Below are positions 42,910 through 51,622 of a stretch of DNA of 64,000 nt, one piece after another. The position numbers and the translations under genes were made by a program. Positions within the stretch are counted from its first letter, which is position 1. Every line of letters begins with the position of its first letter. This DNA is from DATBJJ01 sp963750915. Lineage in GTDB: Bacteria; Acidobacteriota; Vicinamibacteria; Vicinamibacterales; 2-12-FULL-66-21. The stretch covers positions 372,001 to 436,000 of the forward strand of contig CAVVSF010000007.1 of the NCBI GenBank assembly GCA_963750915.1, in the 5' to 3' direction. Under the pieces are notes generated by a model. It did no database searches. It saw only the letters and a list, made by a program, of their open reading frames with translations, and was not told the DNA's origin.

Positions 42910-45142
42910 ATGGCTTCCCACGCTTCGGCCAACCCCGTCAGGGAGACCGCGCCGACGGCCGCGGCCCCGCCGGCGGCGACCGACGCCGGGCAGCGCCTTG
43001 CCCCGCTCGCATTCGGACCATTCGTGTTCGATCGCCGGACCGGCCTGCTGACCCGTGACGGCACGGAGCTGCCGCTGCCGCCTCGCGTCCTCGGCGTGCT
43101 CGAGCTGCTCCTCGAGCGTGCCGGCGACGTCGTGCCGCGGCAGGAGCTCATCGATCGGGTCTGGAAGGAGGCGTTCGTCACCGACACGTCGCTCGCGGAG
43201 GCGATCAGCGTGCTGCGCCAGACGCTCGGCGACGACTCGCAGGCGCCGACGTACGTGCAGACCCTCCATCGTCGCGGCTACCGGTTCGTCGCCGCCGTGG
43301 CGCCCGCGGTCCAGCCAGGGGCGGCCGACACCGGGGCAATGGCCGGCCACTCGCCGCTCGCGGACGAGACCGTGTCGCCTTCGATCGGCCGGGAGTTGGT
43401 GCCCTGGAGCATGGCGGTGATCTGCGCCTGCCTGGCCGCGGTCGCGGTCTGGCAATTGACGCGCCCCCGCATCGAGCCCGACGTCGCGACGCGCTTTTCG
43501 ATCGTCGCCGCGGCCGGGAGTGCGTTCGACCACCGCGCGCCGGCGCTCGCCGTATCGCCCGACGGCAGCCGCCTCGCATGGTCGGCATGCGACGACGATC
43601 GCTGCCGGCTCTACGTCCGCGACGTCGATCGCCTGGACGCGGTGCCGCTGCCGGGACTCGAAGGCAGGGCGCCATTCTTTTCGCCCGATGGCCGCTGGCT
43701 CGGGTACTTCGCCGACGGCCGGCTGATGAAGGCGTCGCTCTCCGGCGGCGCGCCGGTGACGATCGCGGATGCGCCGACGGTGCTGGGCGCGGCCTGGACC
43801 GGCCGCGACATCATCTTCGCCGGCTCTCCCTCGGGCGGCCTGCTGCGGGTGTCGGACGAAGGCGGCGAAGTCCGGCCGCTGACATCGCCGCGTGAACGTT
43901 CGGGAGAGATTCGCCACGCCTGGCCCGCGCTCGTGCCAGGCACGCGCGTGCTCATCTTCAGCGTCGACACCAACCTGCCCGCGAGCGACGCCGGTTCGGC
44001 CGGCCTCCTCGCCGCCTTGTCGCTCGACGCGGTCGATGGCGCCGGCAGGTCGCGCGGCTGGCAGACGCTGCTGAGCGGAGTCAGCATGGCGCGCGCCGCC
44101 GCCTCCGACGCGATCGTCTTCGCGCGCGACGCCGACCTGCACGGCGTCGGGTTCGATCCGGTTCGCATCGCTCTTTCGGGAACGCCGCGCAGCGTCGCGG
44201 CGGGTGTCGCAACCGCGGCCGGACGGGCCCAGTTCGCGCTCTCCCCTGCCGGCACACTGATGTATCTCCAGGCCGGGCCCGACGCCAGCCGTGGGGCGGT
44301 CGTTCTGGATCGGGCGGGCGAGGGCGGCCGGCGCGAGTGGCAGTACGACGACGCGGTGCTGTCGCCGGACGGGACGCGCGTCGCCGGCGTCAGGATCGAG
44401 GAGAAGCGATCCGAGATCTGGATCGCGGACGCCGCCCGCGGCGCCGCAACCCGGTTGACGCACGCCGACACGAGCACGGCGCCGATCTGGTCGGCCGACG
44501 GCCGGACGGTCTACTTCGCGGCGCGATCGGCAGGCGCGTTCGAGTTGTGGCGGCGCGAGGCGGACGGCACGACGCCGGCAGCCAGGCTCCAGCCGTCGAC
44601 GCGCAATGCCTTCCCGCTGGCGGCCTCGCCGGACGGTGCATATCTCGCCTTCCTCCAGACCGGCGACCGGACCAGCGCCGACATCTGGCTGCTGCCGCTT
44701 TCCGGCGGCGCGGCTCGACCGCTCGTCGAGAGCGCGTTCGACGAAGGCGCGGCGAGCTTTTCACCGGATTCGGCGATGCTGGCGTTCGAATCGGCCGAGA
44801 GCGGAACATGGCAGGTCTACCTGCAGCGGCTGCGGGACGGCCGGCGGCTGCTGGTCTCGGCCGAAGGCGGGCGGCGGCCGCTGTGGCGATCCGACGGCCT
44901 CTACTTCACGGCCGGTCGAAGCCTGATGAGGGCAACGATCGACGGCGAGGGTCTGCGCGTGCAAGCGCTCGCACCCGTCATAGCGGACCTCGGCGGCGAG
45001 CTGCTCGGCCTCGGTGCCGACGGCCGGCTGCTGACGCGCCGTGCCCCCGATGCCGCGGCATCCCATCGCCGTCGTCACGGTGGACTGGCTCCGTGAGCTG
45101 CGAACGCTGCTCGGGCCTGCGGTCGCCGAGCCGCCGCGATAA
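42910..45142 (+). CDS. Winged-helix transmembrane regulator with PD40 propeller, late frameshift
   Basis: Residues 30-125 form an OmpR/CadC-type winged-helix DNA-binding domain (GPFVFDRRTGLLTRDG, then VWKEAFVTDTSLAEAISVLR and TLHRRGYRF). A single membrane helix (MAVICACLAAVAVWQL) near residue 165 leads to an extracytoplasmic TolB/PD40 beta-propeller with repeats such as LAVSPDGSRLAW and FFSPDGRWLGY. This one-component design senses signals outside and binds DNA inside. As read, the frame stops at 45096. Removing one base near 45045 gives the expected tail PIAVVTVDWLRELRTLLG and a stop at 45142. Confidence 0.85.
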
Positions 45143-45160
45143 CCATCGGTTCGGAACGTC

Positions 45161-45925
45161 CTACCCGCCCCAGAACCCGACCACCGCATCGATCAGCCCG
45201 TCGGCCCGCAGCGAGAACACGTTGGTGCCGCGGCCCTGCTCGACGCCGCCCGGATCCGACGCGATCCAGTCGACGAGCAGCGTGCCCTGGCAATGCCGGA
45301 CCGCTCCGCTGCGGCGCAACCTGAGGCCGGGCATGAAGCGCTGTGTCGCGCCGATGTGCGGCACGAGATCAGCGATGCCGTCCACCAGCGCGAAGCGGTC
45401 GCGAAAGCGGACGTCGGCGGCGGCTATGCTCCGCAGGCGATCGCCGCGCGCCTCGGCGTCGGGCTCCGTCCATGCGTCGAACCAGGCGTCGACCGCCGCC
45501 GCGGCGCCAGCGTGCGCGAGGTCAGTCGCGACGTTGCTGAAGAGCGACAGCTGGTAGCGCCACCCCTGCTGATGCTCGTCGCGGACACCGGCTTCGGCGA
45601 ACTCGTGCGTCAAATGCAGCCGCGTACCATGGCTCGTCGGGGTCAACTGGATCGTGACCGTCGAGCCGTCCCGCGGGATCGGCGCGCCGGTCTCGAACCC
45701 GTAAGTGAAGGCGATACGGTCCGGCGGCGCGACGTCGATCACCTCGCCAGAGACCTCGATGCCATTCGGATGACGAATGAAGACCCGGCCGCCAGCCCTG
45801 GCGTCGATGGTCGATCCGGTGCCCCACCAGGAGGCCCAGCGGTCGGACTCAGTGAAGAACGAGAAGACGATGGCCTGCGGCGCCGCGATGACGACGACGC
45901 GATCGAGGCGGTATGGGAGATCCAT
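45161..45925 (-). CDS. SRPBCC (AHSA1-like) domain fused to an NTF2/SnoaL-like domain
   Basis: A 254-residue protein. Residues 1-140 are an AHSA1-type SRPBCC domain (IAAPQAIVFSFFTESDRWASWWG, then GRVFIRHPNGIEVSGEV and YQLSLFSNV). Residues 145-254 are an NTF2/SnoaL-like alpha-beta cone (VDAWFDAWTEPD, FRDRFALVDGIADLVPHI). The fusion joins two ligand-binding folds; the ligand is unknown. It starts one base after the stop of the ArsR-family regulator, the common arsR-SRPBCC operon, so it is probably controlled by that regulator. Confidence 0.82.
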   Translation of the reverse strand: MDLPYRLDRVVVIAAPQAIVFSFFTESDRWASWWGTGSTIDARAGGRVFIRHPNGIEVSGEVIDVAPPDRIAFTYGFETGAPIPRDGSTVTIQLTPTSHGTRLHLTHEFAEAGVRDEHQQGWRYQLSLFSNVATDLAHAGAAAAVDAWFDAWTEPDAEARGDRLRSIAAADVRFRDRFALVDGIADLVPHIGATQRFMPGLRLRRSGAVRHCQGTLLVDWIASDPGGVEQGRGTNVFSLRADGLIDAVVGFWGG

Positions 45926-45926
45926 G

Positions 45927-46295
45927 TCAGTGTGTGTCCTTGGATTGCTTGCCGGCGCGAGGCACGCGCCGAACGGGGCCGCGCCGGCTCGCGGCCAGTT
46001 CAGCCTGAACTTTCAACCGCCACAGCGCGTCGCTCCACATCGCTTCGAGGGATCGGCCGACGGGGCCGAGGGCCTCGCGCCTCGCGCGATACAGGCGATA
46101 CCGCCCGTCGGTACGCTGCCGCACCAGGCCCGCCGACAAGAGCGTTCTCAAGTGCTGTGACACCGCCCCGAACGTCACGTCGGGCATGGCGCGATGGATG
46201 CCGCCGGCCTCGAGCTCGTCGGTCCAGATCAGCCGCAGAATCTCGCGCCGCCGCAGCGACGAGATCGCCTTCAACGTCTCCGAGTCTGCCTGCAT
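45927..46295 (-). CDS. ArsR-family winged-helix regulator
   Basis: A 122-residue repressor-type protein. The helix-turn-helix region LKAISSLRRREILRLIWT followed by VTFGAVSQHLRTLLSAGLVRQRTDGRYRLYR is a classic ArsR wing. No cysteine metal box is present, so it likely responds to something other than a metal. ATG 46295 is chosen; it follows a strong promoter with a palindrome in the spacer. The SRPBCC gene lies one base downstream. Confidence 0.88.
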   Translation of the reverse strand: MQADSETLKAISSLRRREILRLIWTDELEAGGIHRAMPDVTFGAVSQHLRTLLSAGLVRQRTDGRYRLYRARREALGPVGRSLEAMWSDALWRLKVQAELAASRRGPVRRVPRAGKQSKDTH

Positions 46296-46305
46296 CCTGA
46301 GTATT

Positions 46306-46333
46306 ATTTTAGTTAAAACTAAATTATTGTCAA
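46306..46333 (-). promoter_or_regulatory. Promoter and probable operator of the arsR-SRPBCC operon
   Basis: On the minus strand TTGACA (46333-46328), 16 bases and TAAAAT (46311-46306) form a near-consensus promoter. A perfect inverted repeat TTTAGTT-TT-AACTAAA (46323-46308) covers the spacer and part of the -10 box. This AT-rich island in a GC-rich genome is the likely binding site of the regulator encoded just downstream, giving autorepression. Confidence 0.75.
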
Positions 46334-46378
46334 CAAACGTATCGGGTGGCCGCGAGACGGTGTTTTTGTGGCTGGGGC

Positions 46379-47488
46379 CTAGCCCTCGAAGGCTCGCGCC
46401 GCGCGGATCCGCTGCTCGACGGTCGGGTGCGAGTGGAACAGCCACACCGTCGTCGCCGAGGGGTTGGCTTCCGCGAGGTTCTGCGCGCCAAGGCGCCGCA
46501 TCGCGGAGACGAAGGCTTCCGGCCGCCCGGTCAGGCTGAGGGCGAAGCGATCGGCGCGATGCTCGTTGCGGCGTGACATCGCATTGAGGGGCAGGCGGCT
46601 GATCATCGACACGATCGCCGCGACCAGCATCAGCAGCGGCAGACCGGCAGCGTCGTTCTGGGCGGCGAGGCCGAGCGGCCGCCAGAACGCTTCGAGCGCC
46701 ACCGCGGCGGCGCCGAAGGTGACGATCACGAGCGCGATCTGGAGCATCAGCGCGACGCTGATGTCACGATGCGCGTGGTGTCCGAGCTCGTGCGCGATCA
46801 CGACCTCGATCTCGTCCTCGGTGTAGTCGCTCAGCAGCGTGTTCGACAGCAGGATGCGCCGGCGGCGGCCGGTCCCGACCAGCGCCGCGTTGGCCCGCGT
46901 GCTCTTCTCGCCGAGGCCCCACTCGTAGATGCCAGGTACCGGCACGCCGGCCCGGCTGGACAGTGATTCGAGCCGCGACCGCAGCGACGGATGCTCGAGC
47001 GGCTTGAAGCTGTAGAACATGGGCAGGAGCACCGACGGCGCGATCCAGGCCAGTCCCAGCAGCGCACCGGAGAAGACGGCCGTCGACACCAGCCACCACG
47101 CCGCCGGCCACAGCGCCAGCGTGGCGTAGACAACGACGGCACCGACAACGCCGAGCGCCAGGCCAAGCCCGAACGCCTTGAGATGGTCGAGCAGCCAGAC
47201 TCTGAGTGAGATGGTCGAGAGGCCGTAGCGCCGTTCGAGGACGAACGAGCGGTAGAACACGACGGGAAACACCGCCAGGTCCGCGGCGAAGATCAGGACG
47301 GCCGTGAAGAGGCCGATCGTCGTCAAGGCGGTCGGCGCCGCGCCGGTGGCGCCGACAACGGCGTCGCGGAGGAGAACGGCGCCGCCGCCGGGCAGGAGAA
47401 CCACGATGCCGGCGGCCTGCAGCGCCAGCCCGATCCACGTCAGCGTGCGCTGAAGCCGGTGGTAGCGAGTCGCCTTGTCTTCGTTCAA
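46379..47488 (-). CDS. M48 family membrane zinc metalloprotease (Ste24/HtpX-like)
   Basis: A 369-residue protein. Several hydrophobic helices span residues 15-160; the zinc-binding motif HELGHHAHRD and the third ligand in SRRNEHRADRFAL define M48. The segment SFKPLEHPSLRSRLESL and YEWGLGEKSTRANA match the CAAX-prenyl-protease 1-like branch. It probably cleaves membrane or exported proteins. The start is TTG at 47488, about 11 bases after the smc stop on the same strand, so the two may share a transcript. Confidence 0.88.
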   Translation of the reverse strand: MNEDKATRYHRLQRTLTWIGLALQAAGIVVLLPGGGAVLLRDAVVGATGAAPTALTTIGLFTAVLIFAADLAVFPVVFYRSFVLERRYGLSTISLRVWLLDHLKAFGLGLALGVVGAVVVYATLALWPAAWWLVSTAVFSGALLGLAWIAPSVLLPMFYSFKPLEHPSLRSRLESLSSRAGVPVPGIYEWGLGEKSTRANAALVGTGRRRRILLSNTLLSDYTEDEIEVVIAHELGHHAHRDISVALMLQIALVIVTFGAAAVALEAFWRPLGLAAQNDAAGLPLLMLVAAIVSMISRLPLNAMSRRNEHRADRFALSLTGRPEAFVSAMRRLGAQNLAEANPSATTVWLFHSHPTVEQRIRAARAFEG

Positions 47489-47498
47489 GGCGAGATCG

Positions 47499-50400
47499 TC
47501 AGTTCAGCTGTACCGAGATCAGCTTCGAGACGCCCGGCTCCTCCATCGTCACGCCCCACAGCCGGTCGGCGATCTCCATCGTCTTGCGGTTGTGGGTGAT
47601 GAGGATGAACTGGGTGTGCTGCTGCATGCCCTGGAGCATCTCGACGAAGCGGCCGATGTTGGCGTCGTCGAGCGGGGCGTCGATCTCGTCGAGCAGACAG
47701 AACGGGCTGGGCCGGTACTTGAAGATCGCGAACATCAGCGCCATCGCCGTCAGGGCCTTCTCGCCGCCCGACAGCAGCTGGACGTTCTGCAGCCGCTTGC
47801 CCGGCGGCTGGGCGATGATGTCGATGCCGCTCTCGAGCTGATCGGCTTCGTCGAGCAGGACGAGGCCGGCGCGGCCGCCGCCGAAGAGGGTGGTGAAGGT
47901 GCCCTCGAAGTTCTGGTTGATGACGGCGAAGGCCTCGCGGAATCGCTCCTTCGTCGTCTTGTCGATCTTGCGAATCGCCTCGCCGGTCGAGGCGATCGCA
48001 TCGACGAGGTCCTTCTTCTGCGCCGTCAGGAAGGTGTGGCGGGTTTCGAGATCGTCGAACTGGTCGATCGCCATCATGTTGACGGCGCCCATGCGCTCGA
48101 TCTTGGTTCGCAGATCGGTCACCATCTCGTCGGGCGTCATCGTGCGCGACGGCGCCGCTTCGGCCTCGGCTTCTTCGTCGCCGGCTGTCGCGATGGCGGT
48201 TTCGTTGCCGGCCTCCGCCGCCTCCGCGGCGTCGGGGCCAGCCTCCGCTTCCGCGGCGTCGGGACGATCGTCGATCGGCTTCGGGCTGGCGAGCAGACCT
48301 TCGCGCTCCAGCGCATCGACTTCGGCCGTCACCTCGTCGAGCGATGCCTGGACCGTCTCGACGCAGGCGGTCGCGAGATGGGTCAGGTCGGCCTCGGCGG
48401 TGGCACGGGCGACGTCGAGCTGCGACGCTTCGGCGCGGATGCCGTCGAGCGCCTTGCGTGACTCGCGGATGCTGACGTCCTGCTCGTCGAACCCGCCACG
48501 GAGCGACGTCGAGCGCTCGTCCAGGGTCTTGACCTGCTCCCGCTGTTCGTCGAACGCCCGGATGCCGGCGTCGAGCATGGTTTCCGAGGCCGTCACCGCT
48601 TCCTGCAGCTCGGCGCGCCGCGTCGTCGTCTTGTCCAGCTCCTGACGCCGCGTCGCCAGCCGATTTTCGAGCTCGGCGGCGGCCTGTTCGAGGCGCGCGA
48701 CTTCGATTGCCAGCCCGCTGGCGCGCTCGACCAGCGCCGCGTGCGCCGCCTTGGCCTCGCCGGTGCGGTTCGCCTGCGCCTGCATCGTCTCGCGCCCCTC
48801 GAACAAGCGGCGCTGGGCGGTGTTCAACTGGTCGTCGGCGGCGCGCTGTTCGATCTCAATCCTGGCGATCGACTGCCGCGCTTCGTCCTGGCGCGCGTCC
48901 TGCGTCCGCTGCTCTTCCTCGGCCGAGCGACGCTCGACGCCGATCTGTTCGCGCTTGCGGCTGATGCGCTCGGCCGCCTCCGTCGCCGTCCCGACCTGCA
49001 GCTCGAAGCCGACGATCGACTTCTCCTGCCGGTGCAGTTCGTCCTGGAGCGCCGTCATCGCCGATTCAGCCGCGGCAATCGTCAGGTCGAGCGATTCGAC
49101 CTCGCCGCGCAGCCGCTCGACGGCGGCAGCCTGGGTGTCGGCCCGCTCGCGCAGCTCCTTGATCTCGCGCTTGGTCGCGAGGATGCCGCGGGCTTCCGCG
49201 GGAAGGCCGCCTTCGACGATGTGGCCGCCGCGAAACACGTCGCCGTCGAGGGTCACGATCACCGCGGCCGCGCGATCGGCGCGCTGCTCCTGGGAGCAGA
49301 GCGCGATGGCCTCGACCGCAGCCGCAAAACCTTCCGCAACCCAGGTGTGCGACAGCGAGGCGCGGATGACGTCTGCCGCCGGGCCGGAAATGCGCAGGAT
49401 CTCGGCAATCGGCGTCAGGCCGGCTGGCGCGAAATCCGATGACGCCGCCGCCGCCATCGGCGCAACCCCTTCGGGCGGCGCGATCACGAAGCCGACGCGG
49501 CCGGCGCTGCGCTCGCGCACGAGCTGGACGCCGCGGGCGGCATGCGCGTGCGAAGCGACGACGACGTGCTGCAGCCGTTCACCGAGGCAGGCTTCGACCG
49601 CGCGCTCGTAGCGGCGATCGACTTCGAGGTAGTCCGCCACCGACCCCATCTGGCCGACGTCGTCGGGCGATTCGGCGAGGACGGTGCGGGCGCCATCGCC
49701 ATACTGGACGCGCGCGGCGTCGAGCTCTTCGAGGGACGTGCGGCGGGCATTGACCGACGCGAGCTCGTGCTCGGCCGTGCGAAGGCTCTGCGCCCGGGCG
49801 TCGCGGTCCGACCTCGCGCCGGTCAGCTCGGATTCGCGCGCGGCGCGATCGATGCGCAGCGTCTCCATCGCGGCGCGGGCACGCTCGAGGCCTTCCGTGG
49901 CAGTGCCGCGTTCGCTGGCGGCGCGCTCGGCGTCGAGCTGAAGGTCGTGATCTTCGGCCGCCAGGGCCGTCAGCTGCTCGGCCATGCGGGCGCGCGCGGC
50001 AATCGCGTGCTCCATGGCGTGGCGAAGGGCGGTGGCGGCGTTGACGGCGGCGAACACTTCGCTCCTGGCCGCTTCGACGTCCGATTCGAAGCCGTCGATC
50101 TGGCGCTGCGCCGTGACGTACTCGGATTCTTCCGCGGCCAGCGTCTGCGCTGCCGCCTCGCGCTCTTCCGTCGCGCGCGCGGCCGCTCCGCGCCGCGATT
50201 CGAGCTCCTGGCGCGCCGGCTCCTGCCGGGCGTCGAGCGCCTCGACTTCGCGCTCGATCGCAGCGGCTGCCGTCTGCAGCTGCTCGATCTGCTGACGGTC
50301 GAACGCGATCTGCTGCTGCAGCCGTCCGACCTCGAGCTCGGTCGCGTGCGCCGTTTCGCGCGCGGCCGTCGTCTGGCCGTCCGCCTCCAGCAGCTCGAGC

Positions 50401-51350
50401 CGCAGGCGCTCGAGTACGGTCTCGAGCTCGGCAAGGTGCGCCGCCGCGCCGGTCTCGCGCTCGCGGGCGCTGGCCAGCGCCGTCCGCGCCGCCTCGATCG
50501 CCTGTCCGAGAGCGCGATACTTCGCCGCGAACTGCACCTTCTCCCAGCGCCTCAGCTCTTCGCGCAGCCGCTTGTAGCGCCGCGCTTTCGCGGCCTGCCG
50601 CTTCAGCGTGCCGCGCTGCTTCTCGACCTCGAAGATGATGTCGTCGACCCGCGTCAGGTTCTGCTGCGCCGCCTCGAGCTTCAACTCCGCGGCGCGACGA
50701 CGGCTCTTGTACTTGGTGACGCCCGCCGCCTCCTCGATCAGCTGCCGCCGATCCGTCGGCCGGGCACTCAGGATCTGGCCGATCTTGCCCTGCTCGATGA
50801 CGGCGTAGGCTTTGACCCCGACGCCGGCGTCCATCAGGAGGTCCTGCACGTCGCGCAGGCGGCAGGCCTCGCCGTCGATCAGGTACTCACTCTCGCCGGA
50901 GCGATAGAGCCGCCGCATGAGCTCGACGTCGCGGACGATGAGCGGCGTATCATCCTCGACGGCCACCGCAAGACCGCCATCCGCGGCGCCCTCGGTTTCC
51001 AGCAAGGCAGTCGCTTCGGCGATAGCGTGGCCGTTACCGTTGCCGTTCTTGTGGCCGTGGCCGTTGCCGTTCCCGGGCACGCGCGCGGCGACACCGCTCA
51101 GCTTGAGCCGGACTTCGGCGGCCGCCGTCGGCTTCCGGGCGTCGCTGCCGCCGAAGATGATGTCCTCCATCCGCTCGCCGCGGAGGCTCTTCGCGCTCTG
51201 CTCACCCAGAACCCACGTCAGCGCATCGACGACGTTGCTCTTGCCGCAGCCGTTCGGACCGACGATGGCCGTGACGCCCTGCTCGAAGATCAGCGCCGAC
51301 CGATCCGGAAAGCTTTTGAATCCAGCGATTTCGAGACGTTGCAGCCGCAT
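47499..51350 (-). CDS. smc: Chromosome segregation protein SMC
   Basis: A 1283-residue ATPase that organises chromosomes with ScpA/ScpB. The Walker A motif GPNGCGKSN is at residues 31-39. Two long coiled coils (about 170-500 and 680-1030) flank a hinge near 520-650 (MGSVADYLEVDRRYERAVEA). The C-terminal head has the signature LLSGGEKALTAMALMFAIF and Walker B CLLDEIDAPLDDAN. An insert near residues 80-130 (Gly/Asn/His-rich GNGNGHGHKNGNGNGH) and an acidic Ala/Glu stretch near 1080-1120 are unusual extra length. Its leader holds a terminator and possible structured RNA. Confidence 0.95.
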   Translation of the reverse strand: MRLQRLEIAGFKSFPDRSALIFEQGVTAIVGPNGCGKSNVVDALTWVLGEQSAKSLRGERMEDIIFGGSDARKPTAAAEVRLKLSGVAARVPGNGNGHGHKNGNGNGHAIAEATALLETEGAADGGLAVAVEDDTPLIVRDVELMRRLYRSGESEYLIDGEACRLRDVQDLLMDAGVGVKAYAVIEQGKIGQILSARPTDRRQLIEEAAGVTKYKSRRRAAELKLEAAQQNLTRVDDIIFEVEKQRGTLKRQAAKARRYKRLREELRRWEKVQFAAKYRALGQAIEAARTALASARERETGAAAHLAELETVLERLRLELLEADGQTTAARETAHATELEVGRLQQQIAFDRQQIEQLQTAAAAIEREVEALDARQEPARQELESRRGAAARATEEREAAAQTLAAEESEYVTAQRQIDGFESDVEAARSEVFAAVNAATALRHAMEHAIAARARMAEQLTALAAEDHDLQLDAERAASERGTATEGLERARAAMETLRIDRAARESELTGARSDRDARAQSLRTAEHELASVNARRTSLEELDAARVQYGDGARTVLAESPDDVGQMGSVADYLEVDRRYERAVEACLGERLQHVVVASHAHAARGVQLVRERSAGRVGFVIAPPEGVAPMAAAASSDFAPAGLTPIAEILRISGPAADVIRASLSHTWVAEGFAAAVEAIALCSQEQRADRAAAVIVTLDGDVFRGGHIVEGGLPAEARGILATKREIKELRERADTQAAAVERLRGEVESLDLTIAAAESAMTALQDELHRQEKSIVGFELQVGTATEAAERISRKREQIGVERRSAEEEQRTQDARQDEARQSIARIEIEQRAADDQLNTAQRRLFEGRETMQAQANRTGEAKAAHAALVERASGLAIEVARLEQAAAELENRLATRRQELDKTTTRRAELQEAVTASETMLDAGIRAFDEQREQVKTLDERSTSLRGGFDEQDVSIRESRKALDGIRAEASQLDVARATAEADLTHLATACVETVQASLDEVTAEVDALEREGLLASPKPIDDRPDAAEAEAGPDAAEAAEAGNETAIATAGDEEAEAEAAPSRTMTPDEMVTDLRTKIERMGAVNMMAIDQFDDLETRHTFLTAQKKDLVDAIASTGEAIRKIDKTTKERFREAFAVINQNFEGTFTTLFGGGRAGLVLLDEADQLESGIDIIAQPPGKRLQNVQLLSGGEKALTAMALMFAIFKYRPSPFCLLDEIDAPLDDANIGRFVEMLQGMQQHTQFILITHNRKTMEIADRLWGVTMEEPGVSKLISVQLN

Positions 51351-51385
51351 GAGCCCGTTCCTTCCAGTGCCCGTTAACCGATCGA

Positions 51386-51436
51386 CAAAGAAAAAGCCGC
51401 CACGAACCGGAGACAGACCCCGATTCGGAAGCGGCT
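51386..51436 (-). terminator. Rho-independent terminator upstream of smc
   Basis: On the minus strand AGCCGC (51436-51431) and the following CGAATCGG pair with CCGGTTCG and GGCGGCT (ending 51395), then TTTTTCTTTG follows (51394-51385). The stem is about 15 bp with small bulges. It ends 35 bases before the smc start, so it either ends a small RNA or attenuates smc. Confidence 0.65.
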
Positions 51437-51560
51437 GGGTGCGCTTCGAGCGTACGTGAGTGGCTGGGAGTCGCTAGGGTCGACGTCACTGACTGCCCGG
51501 CCGACTCCACATCCTGCGCCTGCAGGATGGCCCCGTGGACCCGGCAAACGGCGGTCAGTC
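51386..51560 (-). ncRNA. Candidate structured RNA or smc leader
   Basis: The sequence between the C-terminal protease and smc shows ordered pairing on the minus strand. There is a perfect 8-bp hairpin CATCCTGC-AGGC-GCAGGATG (51528-51509). GGAGTCG near 51507 pairs with CGACTCC near 51468, and an intrinsic terminator closes it. No match to SRP RNA, RNase P RNA, 6S RNA or tmRNA cores was seen, and no tRNA fold fits. It could be a standalone small RNA or an attenuator leader. The 5' end is a guess. Confidence 0.35.
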
Positions 51561-51569
51561 TAACAAGCC

Positions 51570-51616
51570 CCTATTAGTGGGGCAAGTTCAAAGTGTGGCC
51601 CCCAACTAATGGGGCC
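51570..51616. terminator. Two GC hairpins with related loops after the C-terminal protease
   Basis: GCCCC-TATTAGT-GGGGC (51568-51584) and GGCCCC-CAACTAAT-GGGGCC (51598-51617) lie just after the protease stop on the minus strand. Their loops share an ACTAAT/ATTAGT core, so the second looks like an inverted copy of the first. Without long T runs they are weak terminators; they separate the protease from the smc leader. Confidence 0.45.
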
Positions 51617-51622
51617 AAAGCC

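Noticed and set aside
51386..51560. tRNA or SRP RNA gene before smc
   Set aside because: GGTTCG resembles a T-loop, but no acceptor stem or anticodon arm fits, and the SRP core GGAAGGAAGCA is absent.
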